From UBA1181 sp045600225 (lineage in GTDB: Bacteria > Bacteroidota > Bacteroidia > Bacteroidales > Paludibacteraceae), in assembly GCA_045600225.1 (NCBI GenBank), contig JAZRXL010000055.1:1-64000 (forward strand): a DNA stretch of 64,000 nucleotides, written 5' to 3'. The notes below the pieces were generated by a model that was given only the letters and a program-made list of their open reading frames with translations, was not told where the DNA came from and did not search any database. The position numbers were made by a program, and so were the translations under genes. Positions within the stretch are counted from its first letter, which is position 1; the number at the start of each line of letters is the position of its first letter. Below are positions 51,218 through 61,474 of this stretch, piece by piece.

Positions 51218-53320
51218 ATGAAGAAATGGTTGTTCATAGTTCTTTTGTTACCGTTCTTTTTGCCTGTTATGGCTAAGAAGAGGGCGGTAGAGGTCACATC
51301 CGACTCTTTGGTTGTTGATTCTACTCAAATCGTTGGTAAAGAGAAGAAAACAAGAGAGAAGAGTGAGATTTATTCTTGGAGATACCAAGGCCCTTTGACA
51401 GATAAGCAAAGTGCTGGTATCGATACCTCGATGGTTGAATTCTATGTGAATAATCCTGCTTTGAGGAAGACTATTGCACTACAAACATTGGGTGCTTTAG
51501 GATCTCCTGCACAATCGGCTATTTTTGTGGATCGAGTAAAGAAAACAGATTATATCTTTTTCCAACCTTATCAAATCTATTACAGACCAAGCGAAGAACT
51601 TTTGTATTTCAATACTAAAAAGCCATTTTCTTTCATTGATTATTATGGTGGAGGAACACAAAACAGGGATAACAGACGCATTGACGGATTGTTCTCTGTG
51701 AATGTGAATAAGCGTTTCAATTTTGGTCTTTACGGAGAGTGGACTAAGGCTTATGGTTGTTATAACTCTCTCTCGACTAAGTACTATGATGCCGGTTACT
51801 TTATGAGTTATGATGGATTGCATCAGCAATTCGGTGCATCGGTCTCTTTCAATGGTTTTCAATCATATGAGAGTGGTGGTATTGCCAATGAAAGATTGGT
51901 GACAGATCCGAAAAATACAGGAAAGATAGATGCCCCAAATATGCAGACCTTCTTTTCCAACAACTCTTGGAATAAGGTTAGAAACTGGAATGCATCGTTC
52001 AATTATCGATACAATATTGGTGTGGAAAAAGAGGTTGAGATCACGCCTGATTCCAGTTCGATTGAGATTATCCCAATCACTTCCATCATCTACAATTTCA
52101 GTTCAGAAAGCGATTGGAGAGGTTTCTACGAACGAAATCTATCGTCCGGAGGTTTGAATGTGGATAGTTTCTACCACAGATATGGATTAAGCGATACGTT
52201 GTATTACAGTAAACTATCATCTACCGATTCAACCAGATTTTGGAAGATGAAGCATACCATTGGTGTCTCTTTGAATGAAGAGTACAATACCTTGATGAAA
52301 TTTGGTTTCGCTCCGTATGCTACGGTTACTGTAAAAAAATATACTTATATGGATGAGAATGAGACGGTTAATTCAGGTGAAGTTACGCCTCACTATGATT
52401 CATTGTCTTATCGTTATAATCCGGTTTATAAATCATTAATCCGTAGTCGCTTCGGTATTGGTGCGATTCTGTCAAAGCATCAGGGCGAGGCCTTTACTTA
52501 TAACTTCTATGGAGAGTATTACTTTGTGGATGAAAAACGCACAGCAAGTACATTTGAGGTGGGTGGAGCTTTGAATAGTAAGGCTAATTGGGGTAAACAA
52601 TTGGTTGAGATAGGTGCTTCTGCAAAGTTTGAGCGCTATTGTCCGGATTTTTACGAGGAGTATTACTATGGAAACCATATTAAATGGGATAATGATTTTG
52701 AAAACAAGCAAGATCTGACCATCAATGGAAAGTTGTCGTTCCCTACCTTTGCCTTCTACGATGGCTTGGGCTTGGACCTGTCTGCTGATTTTAGAAATAT
52801 GAACAACTATGTATATTGGAACTCAAAGGCTTTGCCTGAGCAGTATACAGATAATCTACAAGTCTTAACAATATCGTTGAAAGAGAGAGCAAGAGTGTGG
52901 CGAGTACACTGGGATAATGCTTTGACATTCCAACAAACCAGTAACGATAAGGTGTTGCCTCTTCCTCAATTGAGTTGGTATTCGTCTGCCTATTTCAGAT
53001 TTGATAAGCTGTTCAAAGTGTTGAATGTTCAGATAGGTGTGGATATGCGTTGGAATTCAGCATACTATGCGCCTAATTATATGCCTGTGACAGGTCAGTT
53101 CTTCGTTCAAGACTCAGAAGCCTCTAATTATCAAAAATATGGAAATTATGTCTACATGAATGCATTTGTCAACATGCATTTGAAGAGAGTACGTTTCTAT
53201 GTTATGTTCAACCATTTGAACAAGATGTGGAGTAACCATTACAATTATCTTTATTTGAGAGGTTATGCAATGGATCCAAGTTATGTCAAGTTCGGTTTGT
53301 CAATGACTTTGGCAGATTGA
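51218..53320 (+). CDS. putative porin (Porin_10-like outer membrane barrel)
   Basis: Protein of 700 aa. Signal peptide (FIVLLLPFFLPVMA), a short Lys/Ser-rich segment, then many alternating aromatic strands (FNFGLYGEWTKAYGCYNSL, GYFMSYDGLHQQFGASVSF) ending in VKFGLSMTLAD, the strand-like C-terminus of outer membrane barrels. It matches the Bacteroidota putative-porin family. The substrate is unknown. It is convergent with, and overlaps, the EamA gene by 40 nt. Confidence 0.85.
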   Translation: MKKWLFIVLLLPFFLPVMAKKRAVEVTSDSLVVDSTQIVGKEKKTREKSEIYSWRYQGPLTDKQSAGIDTSMVEFYVNNPALRKTIALQTLGALGSPAQSAIFVDRVKKTDYIFFQPYQIYYRPSEELLYFNTKKPFSFIDYYGGGTQNRDNRRIDGLFSVNVNKRFNFGLYGEWTKAYGCYNSLSTKYYDAGYFMSYDGLHQQFGASVSFNGFQSYESGGIANERLVTDPKNTGKIDAPNMQTFFSNNSWNKVRNWNASFNYRYNIGVEKEVEITPDSSSIEIIPITSIIYNFSSESDWRGFYERNLSSGGLNVDSFYHRYGLSDTLYYSKLSSTDSTRFWKMKHTIGVSLNEEYNTLMKFGFAPYATVTVKKYTYMDENETVNSGEVTPHYDSLSYRYNPVYKSLIRSRFGIGAILSKHQGEAFTYNFYGEYYFVDEKRTASTFEVGGALNSKANWGKQLVEIGASAKFERYCPDFYEEYYYGNHIKWDNDFENKQDLTINGKLSFPTFAFYDGLGLDLSADFRNMNNYVYWNSKALPEQYTDNLQVLTISLKERARVWRVHWDNALTFQQTSNDKVLPLPQLSWYSSAYFRFDKLFKVLNVQIGVDMRWNSAYYAPNYMPVTGQFFVQDSEASNYQKYGNYVYMNAFVNMHLKRVRFYVMFNHLNKMWSNHYNYLYLRGYAMDPSYVKFGLSMTLAD

Positions 53321-54207
53321 GACTGACGCCTTTGTCTGCGTGCTGCAACAATCACAAGAATAACGGAGGTAAGGATTAGAATAACGCCTACAATCATTTT
53401 AGGAGTTAATATTTCACCAAATACAAATACACCTACACATAGTGCGGTTACGGGTTCTAATGCACCGAATATAGCTGTCTTGGTAGAACCTATGTGTCGT
53501 ACCGATATTGCCATCAATAAAAGAGATAATAAGCCAGGGAATAGAGCCAATAAGAAGGCGAAAAACCATACGGTTCCGTTGTGAGGGAACATCAAATGTT
53601 TCTCTGGCGATATTAGTGAATCAATAAAAATGAAACAGGAACAGAATAGGGTTGCAAAGAAAGTGAGTTTGGTAGCAGATAATTTTAGTTTAGCTCTGTT
53701 GACGATAATCATATACAAGGCATAAGATAGGGCAGATGCCAATACCAAAATAACACCTAACAGATTTAAATTGACCTCTCCTCCATAGTAGAGGATTGTT
53801 ACGCCTATCATTGCAATCGTGATGGATACTACCATAGGAGGAGTCAGCTTCTCGTGAAAGACTGTCGTCATAATGATTGCCACCATGATGGGGTATATGA
53901 AAAGGATGGTGGATGATATGCCCGCATCCATATAGTGGAAACTATCGTAATAAGACAATGATGAAATTGCGAACATGAGTCCTAAGATAACCAAGAAACA
54001 TAATTCGTGTTTTGTTATTTTATATGACTCCCTCTGTATCAATAAAGTAAGTCCCAATAGTAGAGAGGCTAAAGAGAAGCGGTAAAACAGAGCAGAATTG
54101 GTGTTTACACCCTCTTGATATAGGCATAGGGCACCCAATGGATTCATTCCATAGCATACTGCAGAGGCTGTCGCTGCTAAATATCCTTTTGTATTAGAAC
54201 TAATCAT
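53281..54207 (-). CDS. EamA family (DMT) transporter
   Basis: Protein of 308 aa with ten hydrophobic helices in two EamA halves (GYLAATASAVCYGMNPLGALCL at the start; GVILVLASALSYALYMIIVN opening the second half). Members export amino acids, metabolites or nucleotide sugars; the substrate is unknown. Start ATG 54207, with the -7 box TATTTTTG at 54278-54271 on the minus strand. The last 40 nt overlap the porin gene on the opposite strand. Confidence 0.92.
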   Translation of the reverse strand: MISSNTKGYLAATASAVCYGMNPLGALCLYQEGVNTNSALFYRFSLASLLLGLTLLIQRESYKITKHELCFLVILGLMFAISSLSYYDSFHYMDAGISSTILFIYPIMVAIIMTTVFHEKLTPPMVVSITIAMIGVTILYYGGEVNLNLLGVILVLASALSYALYMIIVNRAKLKLSATKLTFFATLFCSCFIFIDSLISPEKHLMFPHNGTVWFFAFLLALFPGLLSLLLMAISVRHIGSTKTAIFGALEPVTALCVGVFVFGEILTPKMIVGVILILTSVILVIVAARRQRRQSQSAKVIDKPNLT

Positions 54208-54351
54208 TGGAGTTGTTTTAGAGAATACACAATGCGTCTTTGTGGGGATGATCGTGCATTTTACGGTTTGCAAAAATATAAAAATGGAATTGTATTTGTT
54301 TCTGTTTTTTATTAAATTTGCTTCGTTTTCTGAATTATTTTAAAGTACATA

Positions 54352-55287
54352 ATGTTAATCAAGTCGGCATATTCTTTAAGGATGAGATTGGTATCTCTCT
54401 TTATGTGTATAGGTTTCCTTTTTGTTGGTGGAGATTTATATTCTATGCGTTCGTGTTTATCGTACAGCATCATGGCTAATGTAGAGAGATTGACCTCTAA
54501 TGTCTACATGGATCAATACAATCGTTATCCTAACAATACCATCTCTTTATTGACAGACACGGCTGGTTATAATGGCCAGTTGGCTTCTATGGATCAAACT
54601 TTTTTTGAAGTGCCTGATGGTATTTACTATTTTTCTGTAGAAGATCACGAGACTTGTTTGGTGACTATTGAGACTAACCGGTATATGGTTGCTCAAGATG
54701 ATGAGTTCATCTTCCGTTACTATTGCAAAGAGAGACCGACGATGGAAATGGATGTGGTGAAGAATGATTATATCCATGCTCTAAATGCGCGAAACAAGTA
54801 TTATTTGACATCAGACATGGTAGAGTTGAAGTTGATCTCGCAAGATCCTCGATTGTCTATTAACGAAGATAATAAGTTGGTGTTCGTCCCTGATGGCGCG
54901 GAATCAATCACTGAGACCTTCCAATATTGCTTGATTTATCACGAATTGCGGGATACAGCCTCTGTTACAGTTACTGTAAGGTACGAAGATTGTATTGAGG
55001 AGGATCCAGAAGAAGAGGTGATTATCTTGACTCCGGCGGATCTATTCACTCCTAATGGAGACGGCATAGCAGATACATGGAGTATTGAAAATCTATCCCT
55101 ATACAACAGATTCCTTATCCGCATATATGATAGACGTGGTGTTTTGTTGAAGGAATATCAAAACGAATATGAGCCTTGGGATGGTATGTCGAATGGCAAA
55201 GCAATGTCCAGCGACGACTACTGGTACTATATCTACCTATACGATGCAGACCAAGCATATACAGGTCATTTCTCTTTGATTAGATAG
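54352..55287 (+). CDS. exported protein with T9SS type B sorting domain
   Basis: Protein of 311 aa. N-terminal hydrophobic signal (LVSLFMCIGFLFVGG), a beta-rich domain and, from ~residue 225, the gliding-motility-associated (CHU_C) domain: DLFTPNGDGIADTWSIENL, IRIYDRRGVLLKEY, WDGMSNGKAMSSDDYWYYIYLY. This domain directs export by the type IX system and surface attachment. A TAAATTTG box (54313-54320) precedes it. The passenger is unrecognised. Confidence 0.85.
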   Translation: MLIKSAYSLRMRLVSLFMCIGFLFVGGDLYSMRSCLSYSIMANVERLTSNVYMDQYNRYPNNTISLLTDTAGYNGQLASMDQTFFEVPDGIYYFSVEDHETCLVTIETNRYMVAQDDEFIFRYYCKERPTMEMDVVKNDYIHALNARNKYYLTSDMVELKLISQDPRLSINEDNKLVFVPDGAESITETFQYCLIYHELRDTASVTVTVRYEDCIEEDPEEEVIILTPADLFTPNGDGIADTWSIENLSLYNRFLIRIYDRRGVLLKEYQNEYEPWDGMSNGKAMSSDDYWYYIYLYDADQAYTGHFSLIR

Positions 55288-55289
55288 TT

Positions 55290-56594
55290 TTATTTGGCAA
55301 TTAAAGCGGATTTGTCTTCATTAAATCCACCTAACTCGATAGTTGATATTGTATTGACTAATTCCTTGTCGTATGGTCTCTCTACACAAATGTAGTTCTC
55401 TGAGAAACCACGTATTGAAGAGCCTTTCTTTCTCTCTTCCCAAAGAACATCTACTTTCTTTCCTATTTGTGATTGGTAGAAGGCAATTCTTTTCTCTTCG
55501 GATAGCTGATGTAATATCTCACTTCTCCTTTTCTTCTCCTGTGAAGATACCTTATTGTCAATCTTTAGGGCTTGTGTGTTTGGCCTCTCGGAATAACTGA
55601 ATACATGTAGTTGTGAGATGTCCAAACTTTGAAGGAACTGAAAGGTCTTGTCGAAATACTCTTCGCTCTCTCCGTTTGTCCCCACAATCGTGTCTACGCC
55701 AATAAATGCATTTGGCATCACTTTCTTTATGGTTTCAATTTTGTTCCTGAACAAATCCGTTTTGTAGTGTCTTTTCATCAAAGCTAAAACTTCATCACAA
55801 CCTGATTGTAATGGAATGTGGAAGTGAGGAACGAAATGACTTGATTTGGAGATGTGTTGAATGATCTCATCAGAAAGTAAATCAGGTTCCAAAGATGATA
55901 TTCTGTAACGGAAGTCTCCTTCGATCTGATCCAATGCCACAACCAAGTCGTAGAATGTTTCGTTGGTGGACTTTCCGAAGTCTCCAATGTTCACACCTGA
56001 GATAACAATCTCTTTAGCGCCCATCTCTACGGCAAATTTTGCTTGCTTTACTGTATTTTCTACTGAGTCGTTGCGACTCTTTCCTCTTGCAATTGGTACT
56101 GTACAGTAAGAGCAGAAGTTGTCGCAACCATCCTGCACCTTCAACCAGAAGCGAGTCCTGTCACCTCTTGTGCAAGATGGGAAGAAGTTGTCGATGCCAC
56201 TTCTTTGAGTGTGAATAACCTTTGTTGAGCTCTCTTTTTGAAGGTCTGTAAGGTATAATAGAATATCGAACTTGTTTTGTGTTCCCAAAACAAGGTCAAC
56301 TCCAGGTATGTCTGCAATAACCTCAGGTTTTAGTTGTGCGTAACAACCAATTACAACAATATAGGCTTTCGGGTATTTGTTGATGAATTGTTTGATAGCC
56401 TGTCTGTCTTTCCGGTCTGCCACCTCCGTAACGGAACATGTGTTTATGATACAGATATCAGGTGTTTCGTTGGGTTTTGCAATCTCAAAACCAACCTCAG
56501 TCATAAGTTTACTGATGGTAGAACTTTCTGCAAAACTTAATTTACAACCTAATGTATGGAATAAAACCTTTTTGTTGAAATATATTGTAGACAT
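55290..56594 (-). CDS. mtaB: tRNA t6A37 methylthiotransferase MtaB
   Basis: Protein of 434 aa. N-terminal cluster-binding UPF0004 domain (TLGCKLSFAES; NTCSVTEVADRKDRQ; GCYAQLKP, three Cys), radical SAM domain with CDNFCSYCTVPIARG (CxxxCxxC) and a C-terminal TRAM-like tail. It adds a methylthio group to t6A37 of tRNAs reading ANN codons. It lies 3 nt from the convergent T9SS gene and 20 nt after the GSCFA gene on the same strand. Confidence 0.94.
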   Translation of the reverse strand: MSTIYFNKKVLFHTLGCKLSFAESSTISKLMTEVGFEIAKPNETPDICIINTCSVTEVADRKDRQAIKQFINKYPKAYIVVIGCYAQLKPEVIADIPGVDLVLGTQNKFDILLYLTDLQKESSTKVIHTQRSGIDNFFPSCTRGDRTRFWLKVQDGCDNFCSYCTVPIARGKSRNDSVENTVKQAKFAVEMGAKEIVISGVNIGDFGKSTNETFYDLVVALDQIEGDFRYRISSLEPDLLSDEIIQHISKSSHFVPHFHIPLQSGCDEVLALMKRHYKTDLFRNKIETIKKVMPNAFIGVDTIVGTNGESEEYFDKTFQFLQSLDISQLHVFSYSERPNTQALKIDNKVSSQEKKRRSEILHQLSEEKRIAFYQSQIGKKVDVLWEERKKGSSIRGFSENYICVERPYDKELVNTISTIELGGFNEDKSALIAK

Positions 56595-56614
56595 ATATCT
56601 TGTATTTGTTTCGT

Positions 56615-57595
56615 TTATAGTTTGGAAAACTGTTCAATCGTTTCTTCTTCGAAAGAAAGAAAAGGGTAGTCCTCTCTTAATTTCTCGATGTTTTGAAGGG
56701 TTTGAGCTTTGAACTTTGCAAATCCTTCGCTTTTAGGATTGAAGGGTCTGTGATGAATGGCTTGGTTGACCTGTTCGATCCTTTTGTTAAGTTGGTTGGT
56801 CTCTTCGTTGAAATAACACTCCTGGAATTTCTCCCAGATATAGGCTTGTGCTAAATCGTTTGGGTGAAGCATATCGTCAGCGTAGAAGCGGTAGTCTCTC
56901 AACTCATCCATTAACAATTCGTATGATGGAAAATAATGGCAGTTTCTCTCTGTCTCGCACAATTTGTCTATGGCTAATAGTAGGGTGGCCTTGCTTAGCT
57001 GGTTTCCGTGGGCGCCATCCTTCCAGTGTCTGATGGGACTAACCGTAAAGACAACCTTTGCTTCCTTGTTAATGCTTCTTATTTGTTGTATCATCAAAGA
57101 GAGTGCTTCTACACATTCATCGCAAGAGATCCTTCTTCTAGAGAAGAGGTTAGAAGGCATTTTATGGCAGTTGGCAACTACTTTGTGATCAGTGTTTTTC
57201 TCGTATACCCAAGACGTGCCCAAAGTAAAGAAGATGTAACGCGCGGATTTCGCAAATTGATGAGCCTCTTCAATTTGACGATTGATGTTCGCTATGTAAT
57301 CTTCGGCAGACAGTTGGGCAAATTGGCTGTGGAAATCAAAACTATTCCACACACCCTCTTGTTGAAACAAATCCTTTTGGGTCACTTTCTTATTGCTTAC
57401 AATCCTTTGGATAGTTTGCAGAATGGAAATAGGATTGAAAAGTATACCTAATGGATTGCATGATATAGGGAATAGAAGGTCGTTTAATCGTCGACCCATA
57501 TACTCCGTAAAACAAGAGCCGAACATCATCATCGGGTCTCGATGGTTGATGCTCAGTTCTTTTTGTATAGGTATAATCGTTCGGAATGCGATCAT
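56615..57595 (-). CDS. GSCFA family protein
   Basis: Protein of 326 aa carrying the family signature MFGSCFTEYMGRRL near the N-terminus (hydrolase/SGNH-like block) and FFTLGTSWVYE plus FTVSPIRHWKDGAHGN further on, with HPNDLAQAYIWEKF near the C-terminus. Pfam names it GSCFA after these residues; it looks like an SGNH-type esterase, possibly acting on cell-surface glycans (inference). Start ATG 57595; the longer frame overlaps the OmpA gene. Confidence 0.9.
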   Translation of the reverse strand: MIAFRTIIPIQKELSINHRDPMMMFGSCFTEYMGRRLNDLLFPISCNPLGILFNPISILQTIQRIVSNKKVTQKDLFQQEGVWNSFDFHSQFAQLSAEDYIANINRQIEEAHQFAKSARYIFFTLGTSWVYEKNTDHKVVANCHKMPSNLFSRRRISCDECVEALSLMIQQIRSINKEAKVVFTVSPIRHWKDGAHGNQLSKATLLLAIDKLCETERNCHYFPSYELLMDELRDYRFYADDMLHPNDLAQAYIWEKFQECYFNEETNQLNKRIEQVNQAIHHRPFNPKSEGFAKFKAQTLQNIEKLREDYPFLSFEEETIEQFSKL

Positions 57596-57608
57596 CTCCG
57601 AGACGCTT

Positions 57609-58607
57609 TTATTTGTCGCTGTTAAGCATTGCCTCAAGCAACTCGTCTAAGTTTGGACTAAGAATAATCTCTGTACGTCTGTTCTTGCTACGAGATTCGG
57701 ATGTGTTGTTGTCGTTGATAGGACAGAACTCTGCACGACCTGTTGCAGATATCTTAGAAGGATCTACGTTTCTGTTTTGAAGTAGGATGCGAACAATGGC
57801 AGTAGCACGCTTGGTACTCAAATCCCAGTTGTCCAAGATGTATCCGTTTCCACGATAAGCCAAGCTGTCTGTGTGACCTTCAACCACTACATTGATATCC
57901 TTGTTTTCTGATAGGAAGACAGCCAATGCATTTAGTGCATTGCTTCCTTTCTCGTCTACTTCCCATTTTCCAGATTTGAACATCAACTTCTCGTCAAGGC
58001 TGACATAAACCTTTCCGTTTTTGTTGACTACCTCAATTCCTTTTCCTTGGAAGTTCTTGAAGGCTGCATCCACTTTCTGGCGAAGATTCTTTAGAATGCT
58101 GTCTTGCTTGTTGATGATGCTACTCAATTCGTTAACTTTCTTCTCTTTCTCAGCCAACGATTTCGCAGATTTTTCAAGAGCTTCTTGAGAAGCCTTAAGA
58201 CTCTTCTCCGATGCATTTAAAGCATCCTCTCTTTTTTGAAGTTTCTCTTGTGTTTTTTGTAGGTCAGACAACAATACTTTAACCTCGGATGAGTTGGTTG
58301 AACCTGTGACTCTTTCTGAAAGTTGTCTGTTGGCTTCTTTCAGGTCTGCGATCTCCATTTTAGCCTGGTGCAGACTCTTCGATTGAGAGACAGAGTCTCT
58401 CATGAATTTGTCTAATGCCTTTTGTGCTGCAGCGGAGTCATATTGTAGTTGAGTAATGTGTTTGCGCATATTGCTGATATCAAGGCTTTGCGCTTCACTA
58501 TTTACTTTGCAATCTTTTAGTTGAGATGAAACATCTGTTAATTCTTTCTTGCTAACACAAGATGTGGCAAGCGCTCCCATAAGGAAGAATGTTGTTATTT
58601 TTTTCAT
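57609..58607 (-). CDS. OmpA family lipoprotein with long coiled coil
   Basis: Protein of 332 aa. Lipoprotein signal (FFLMGALATSC, Cys 17), about 150 residues of heptad-rich coiled coil (SEKSLKASQEALEKSAKSLAEKE and similar) and a C-terminal OmpA domain with peptidoglycan-binding core (VVVEGHTDSLAYRGNGY; NWDLSTKRATAIVRILL; GRAEFCPINDNNTSESRSKNRR). It bridges outer membrane and peptidoglycan. The TAAATTTG box (58642-58635, minus) is 28 nt upstream. The GSCFA and MtaB genes follow it on the same strand. Confidence 0.93.
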   Translation of the reverse strand: MKKITTFFLMGALATSCVSKKELTDVSSQLKDCKVNSEAQSLDISNMRKHITQLQYDSAAAQKALDKFMRDSVSQSKSLHQAKMEIADLKEANRQLSERVTGSTNSSEVKVLLSDLQKTQEKLQKREDALNASEKSLKASQEALEKSAKSLAEKEKKVNELSSIINKQDSILKNLRQKVDAAFKNFQGKGIEVVNKNGKVYVSLDEKLMFKSGKWEVDEKGSNALNALAVFLSENKDINVVVEGHTDSLAYRGNGYILDNWDLSTKRATAIVRILLQNRNVDPSKISATGRAEFCPINDNNTSESRSKNRRTEIILSPNLDELLEAMLNSDK

Positions 58608-58781
58608 ATTCTAATTTAGTTTCAGAATTATAAGCAAATTTACATATTTTCTTTGAGAATAAGGCGTTTAAGAGAATATTTTTGCCATTTTTGGATTATT
58701 ACACTTGGGCTATCTAATTTTTTTGTATCTTCGTAAAAAATTATGCGGTAAAGATTTTTCTATAGAAAAAGAGATAAAATA

Positions 58782-60683
58782 ATGTCTGATACAGTAGGAA
58801 CATTGTTAGAGAGGGTTGAATTTCCTTCGGATTTGAAAAAACTGAAGGAGGAGGAATTGCCTCAGTTATGTCAGGAATTGCGTCATTTTATCATTGACGA
58901 ATTATCTCATAATCCAGGACATTTAGGAGCCAGTTTAGGTGTGGTGGAATTGACTGTTGCACTGCATTACGTATTCGATATGCCAACAGACAATATCGTG
59001 TGGGATGTTGGACACCAGGCGTATGGTCATAAGATCCTGACGGGTAGACGAAAGAAGTTTCATACGAACCGTCAGTTCGGTGGACTTTGTGGTTTCCCTA
59101 ATCCGGAGGAGAGTGAGTATGATTCGTTTATTGCGGGCCACGCTTCCAATTCTATCTCTGCTGCATTGGGTATCGATATTGCTTCAAATAAACTGGAGAA
59201 GAAGAATGCTCATACAGTGGCGGTTATCGGAGATGCAGCCATTGCAGGAGGTCTTGCTTTCGAAGGACTTAACAATACTTCATTCTATAAAAACAACTTG
59301 TTGATTATCTTGAATGATAACCATATGGCTATTGATAAGCCTGTTGGTGGTTTGAGCGAGTCTTTGGTTAAATTGACCACATCTAAGGCTTACAATCATT
59401 TGAGAAGCAGACTTGCTCAGTTCTTGCAGAGCAAGGGTTTGATGGATGAGGACAAGAAAGGACAGCTGATTCGTCGCAATAACACTTTAAAGGCTGTTAT
59501 TACGAACGAACATAATGTTTTTGAAGGTCTTAATATTCGTTATTTTGGTCCTGTTGATGGTCACGATGTTCAATTGTTGGTAAAGATCTTCCAAGGAATT
59601 AAAGATTATAAGGGACCAAAGGTTCTTCATATAAAAACAACCAAAGGAAAAGGTTTCAAACCTGCGGAAGAGTCGGCCGCTGAGTGGCATGCTCCTGGTA
59701 AGTTTAACAAGGAGACGGGTGAGCGTATTATTCCTCCAATAGCAAAGGATACACCTCCTTTGTTCCAAGATGTGTTTGGACATACTTTGTTGGATTTGGC
59801 TAGAGAAAATAAGAAGATTATTGGTGTTACTCCTGCTATGCCGACAGGTTGCTCCATGTCGTTTATGATGAATGAGATGCCTGATCGTGTTTATGATGTG
59901 GGAATATCTGAAGGTCATGCAGTTACCTTCTCTGCAGGATTGGCCAAGGCTGGCATGATGCCATTCTGTAATATCTACTCGTCGTTTATGCAACGTGCTT
60001 ATGATAATGTGATTCATGATGTGGCTTTGCAGAACTTGGATATGGTATTGTGCTTGGATCGTGCAGGTTTGGTTGGTGCTGATGGTGCAACCCACCATGG
60101 TGCCTTTGATTTGGCTGCTTTCCGTTGCGTTCCAAATATGACGATCGCTTCTCCTATGAATGTGGTTGAGTTGCGAAATCTTATGTATACGGCATCTCAA
60201 CCAGGACATGGACCTTTCTTGATTCGTTACCCAAGAGGAAAAGGTGTTTTGTTGGATTGGCATCTGCCTTTCGAAAATATGGAAGTCGGAAAGGGTTATT
60301 GTGTTACCGAGGGAGAAGATGTGGCGGTTTTATCGTTAGGTCCATTGGGTTATACCGTTCAAAAAATGATACCTATGGCTAAGGAGAAAGGAATCTCTGT
60401 AGCTCATTACAATATGTTGTTTATGAAACCGTTGGATGAGGATTTACTTCATCAGGTAGCTCGTAAATTTAAGAAGATTGTTACTGTGGAGGATGGCTCT
60501 GTTAAAGGTGGATTTGGTTCTGCCGTGTTGGAGTTCCTTGCTGATAATAACTACTCTGGTATTCAAGTGCGGAGAGTGGGCTTGCCAGATAAATTTGCTA
60601 CTCACGGTACTCAGGAGGAGTTGTATCATCTCTATGAGATGGATGCAGAAGGTATGTTGAATAAGATTTTAAATATGAAATAA
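58782..60683 (+). CDS. dxs: 1-deoxy-D-xylulose-5-phosphate synthase
   Basis: Protein of 633 aa with DXS motifs: HLGASLGVVELTVALHYVFD, DNIVWDVGHQAYGHKILTGR (thiamine site), VIGDAAIAGGLAFEGLNN (GDG-like), NDNHMAIDKPVGGLSESL and the second half YDVGISEGHAVTFSAGLAKAG with DRAGLVGADGATHHGAFD. It makes DXP from pyruvate and glyceraldehyde 3-phosphate, the first step of the MEP isoprenoid pathway. A TATCTTCG box at 58726-58733 is a candidate promoter. Two uncharacterised genes follow at 2 and 6 nt spacing. Confidence 0.97.
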   Translation: MSDTVGTLLERVEFPSDLKKLKEEELPQLCQELRHFIIDELSHNPGHLGASLGVVELTVALHYVFDMPTDNIVWDVGHQAYGHKILTGRRKKFHTNRQFGGLCGFPNPEESEYDSFIAGHASNSISAALGIDIASNKLEKKNAHTVAVIGDAAIAGGLAFEGLNNTSFYKNNLLIILNDNHMAIDKPVGGLSESLVKLTTSKAYNHLRSRLAQFLQSKGLMDEDKKGQLIRRNNTLKAVITNEHNVFEGLNIRYFGPVDGHDVQLLVKIFQGIKDYKGPKVLHIKTTKGKGFKPAEESAAEWHAPGKFNKETGERIIPPIAKDTPPLFQDVFGHTLLDLARENKKIIGVTPAMPTGCSMSFMMNEMPDRVYDVGISEGHAVTFSAGLAKAGMMPFCNIYSSFMQRAYDNVIHDVALQNLDMVLCLDRAGLVGADGATHHGAFDLAAFRCVPNMTIASPMNVVELRNLMYTASQPGHGPFLIRYPRGKGVLLDWHLPFENMEVGKGYCVTEGEDVAVLSLGPLGYTVQKMIPMAKEKGISVAHYNMLFMKPLDEDLLHQVARKFKKIVTVEDGSVKGGFGSAVLEFLADNNYSGIQVRRVGLPDKFATHGTQEELYHLYEMDAEGMLNKILNMK

Positions 60684-60685
60684 GG

Positions 60686-61468
60686 ATGAACGGGGCAAAG
60701 ATTGTTTCCATCGTTATTGCTGCATTGGTGGCGGTTTATCTATTATTCAGTTTAGTATTTACAGAAACAATGGACTATTTATCGGCAGTGCATAAGAATA
60801 CAGTGCCTGCTTATGTCTCTTTTCGTGATAAATACCCTGACGGAAAGTATGTCGAGTCGGTCAATATCAAAAAATCTTTGCTTGAAGCCTCCTATTTTGA
60901 AAAAAAACATGAAAAAAACACCCTCCGTTCTTACGAAGAGTTTCTTCATGCATTCCCTTCTGATCGATACACGGCAGAGGCAACCCGTCTGAGAGATTCT
61001 TTGCTTCAAATACAATTGGATATAGAAAAGTATGGAAAAAACTCATTGCCACAAGGCTCTATGCCATACGAGGAGTTTTATGGAAAAAACAAGAAGCCTA
61101 AAAGCAAATATAGTACGGATGTGGTGGTGACTGCTCCTTTGGCTTTTGATATGGTGACTGTTATTAAACAGAACGATGAAAATGGAGCAGTGGTTGCTCA
61201 TGCCTATATTGCTGCAGATAGTACGTATACGTTCAACATCGAGAATGGAAAATATCAGTTGTTCTTTTACATCGGTAAGGGATGGAATCCAAACAAGAAA
61301 ATGGAGGATGGTATTTTAGGTGGATTCGTTCGTAATGAGACATTCTCTAAAGATGATCCTGTCTATTTGGCCAATGAGGTAATCACTTACCAGTTGAGTA
61401 TGAAAAGAAAGAAGAAAATGTATAAGGAGAGTTCTCGAATGGAGATGTTTAAGAAACTATCTGAATAG
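60686..61468 (+). CDS. membrane-anchored protein of unknown function
   Basis: Protein of 260 aa. N-terminal membrane segment (IVSIVIAALVAVYLLFSLVF), a helical repeat-like region (AYVSFRDKYPDGKYVESVNI, SYEEFLHAFPSDRYTAEATR, resembling tetratricopeptide pairs) and a C-terminal beta-rich domain (FNIENGKYQLFFYIGKGWNP). No named family recognised. It is 2 nt after dxs, so cotranscribed. Confidence 0.75.
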   Translation: MNGAKIVSIVIAALVAVYLLFSLVFTETMDYLSAVHKNTVPAYVSFRDKYPDGKYVESVNIKKSLLEASYFEKKHEKNTLRSYEEFLHAFPSDRYTAEATRLRDSLLQIQLDIEKYGKNSLPQGSMPYEEFYGKNKKPKSKYSTDVVVTAPLAFDMVTVIKQNDENGAVVAHAYIAADSTYTFNIENGKYQLFFYIGKGWNPNKKMEDGILGGFVRNETFSKDDPVYLANEVITYQLSMKRKKKMYKESSRMEMFKKLSE

Positions 61469-61474
61469 ACAAAT

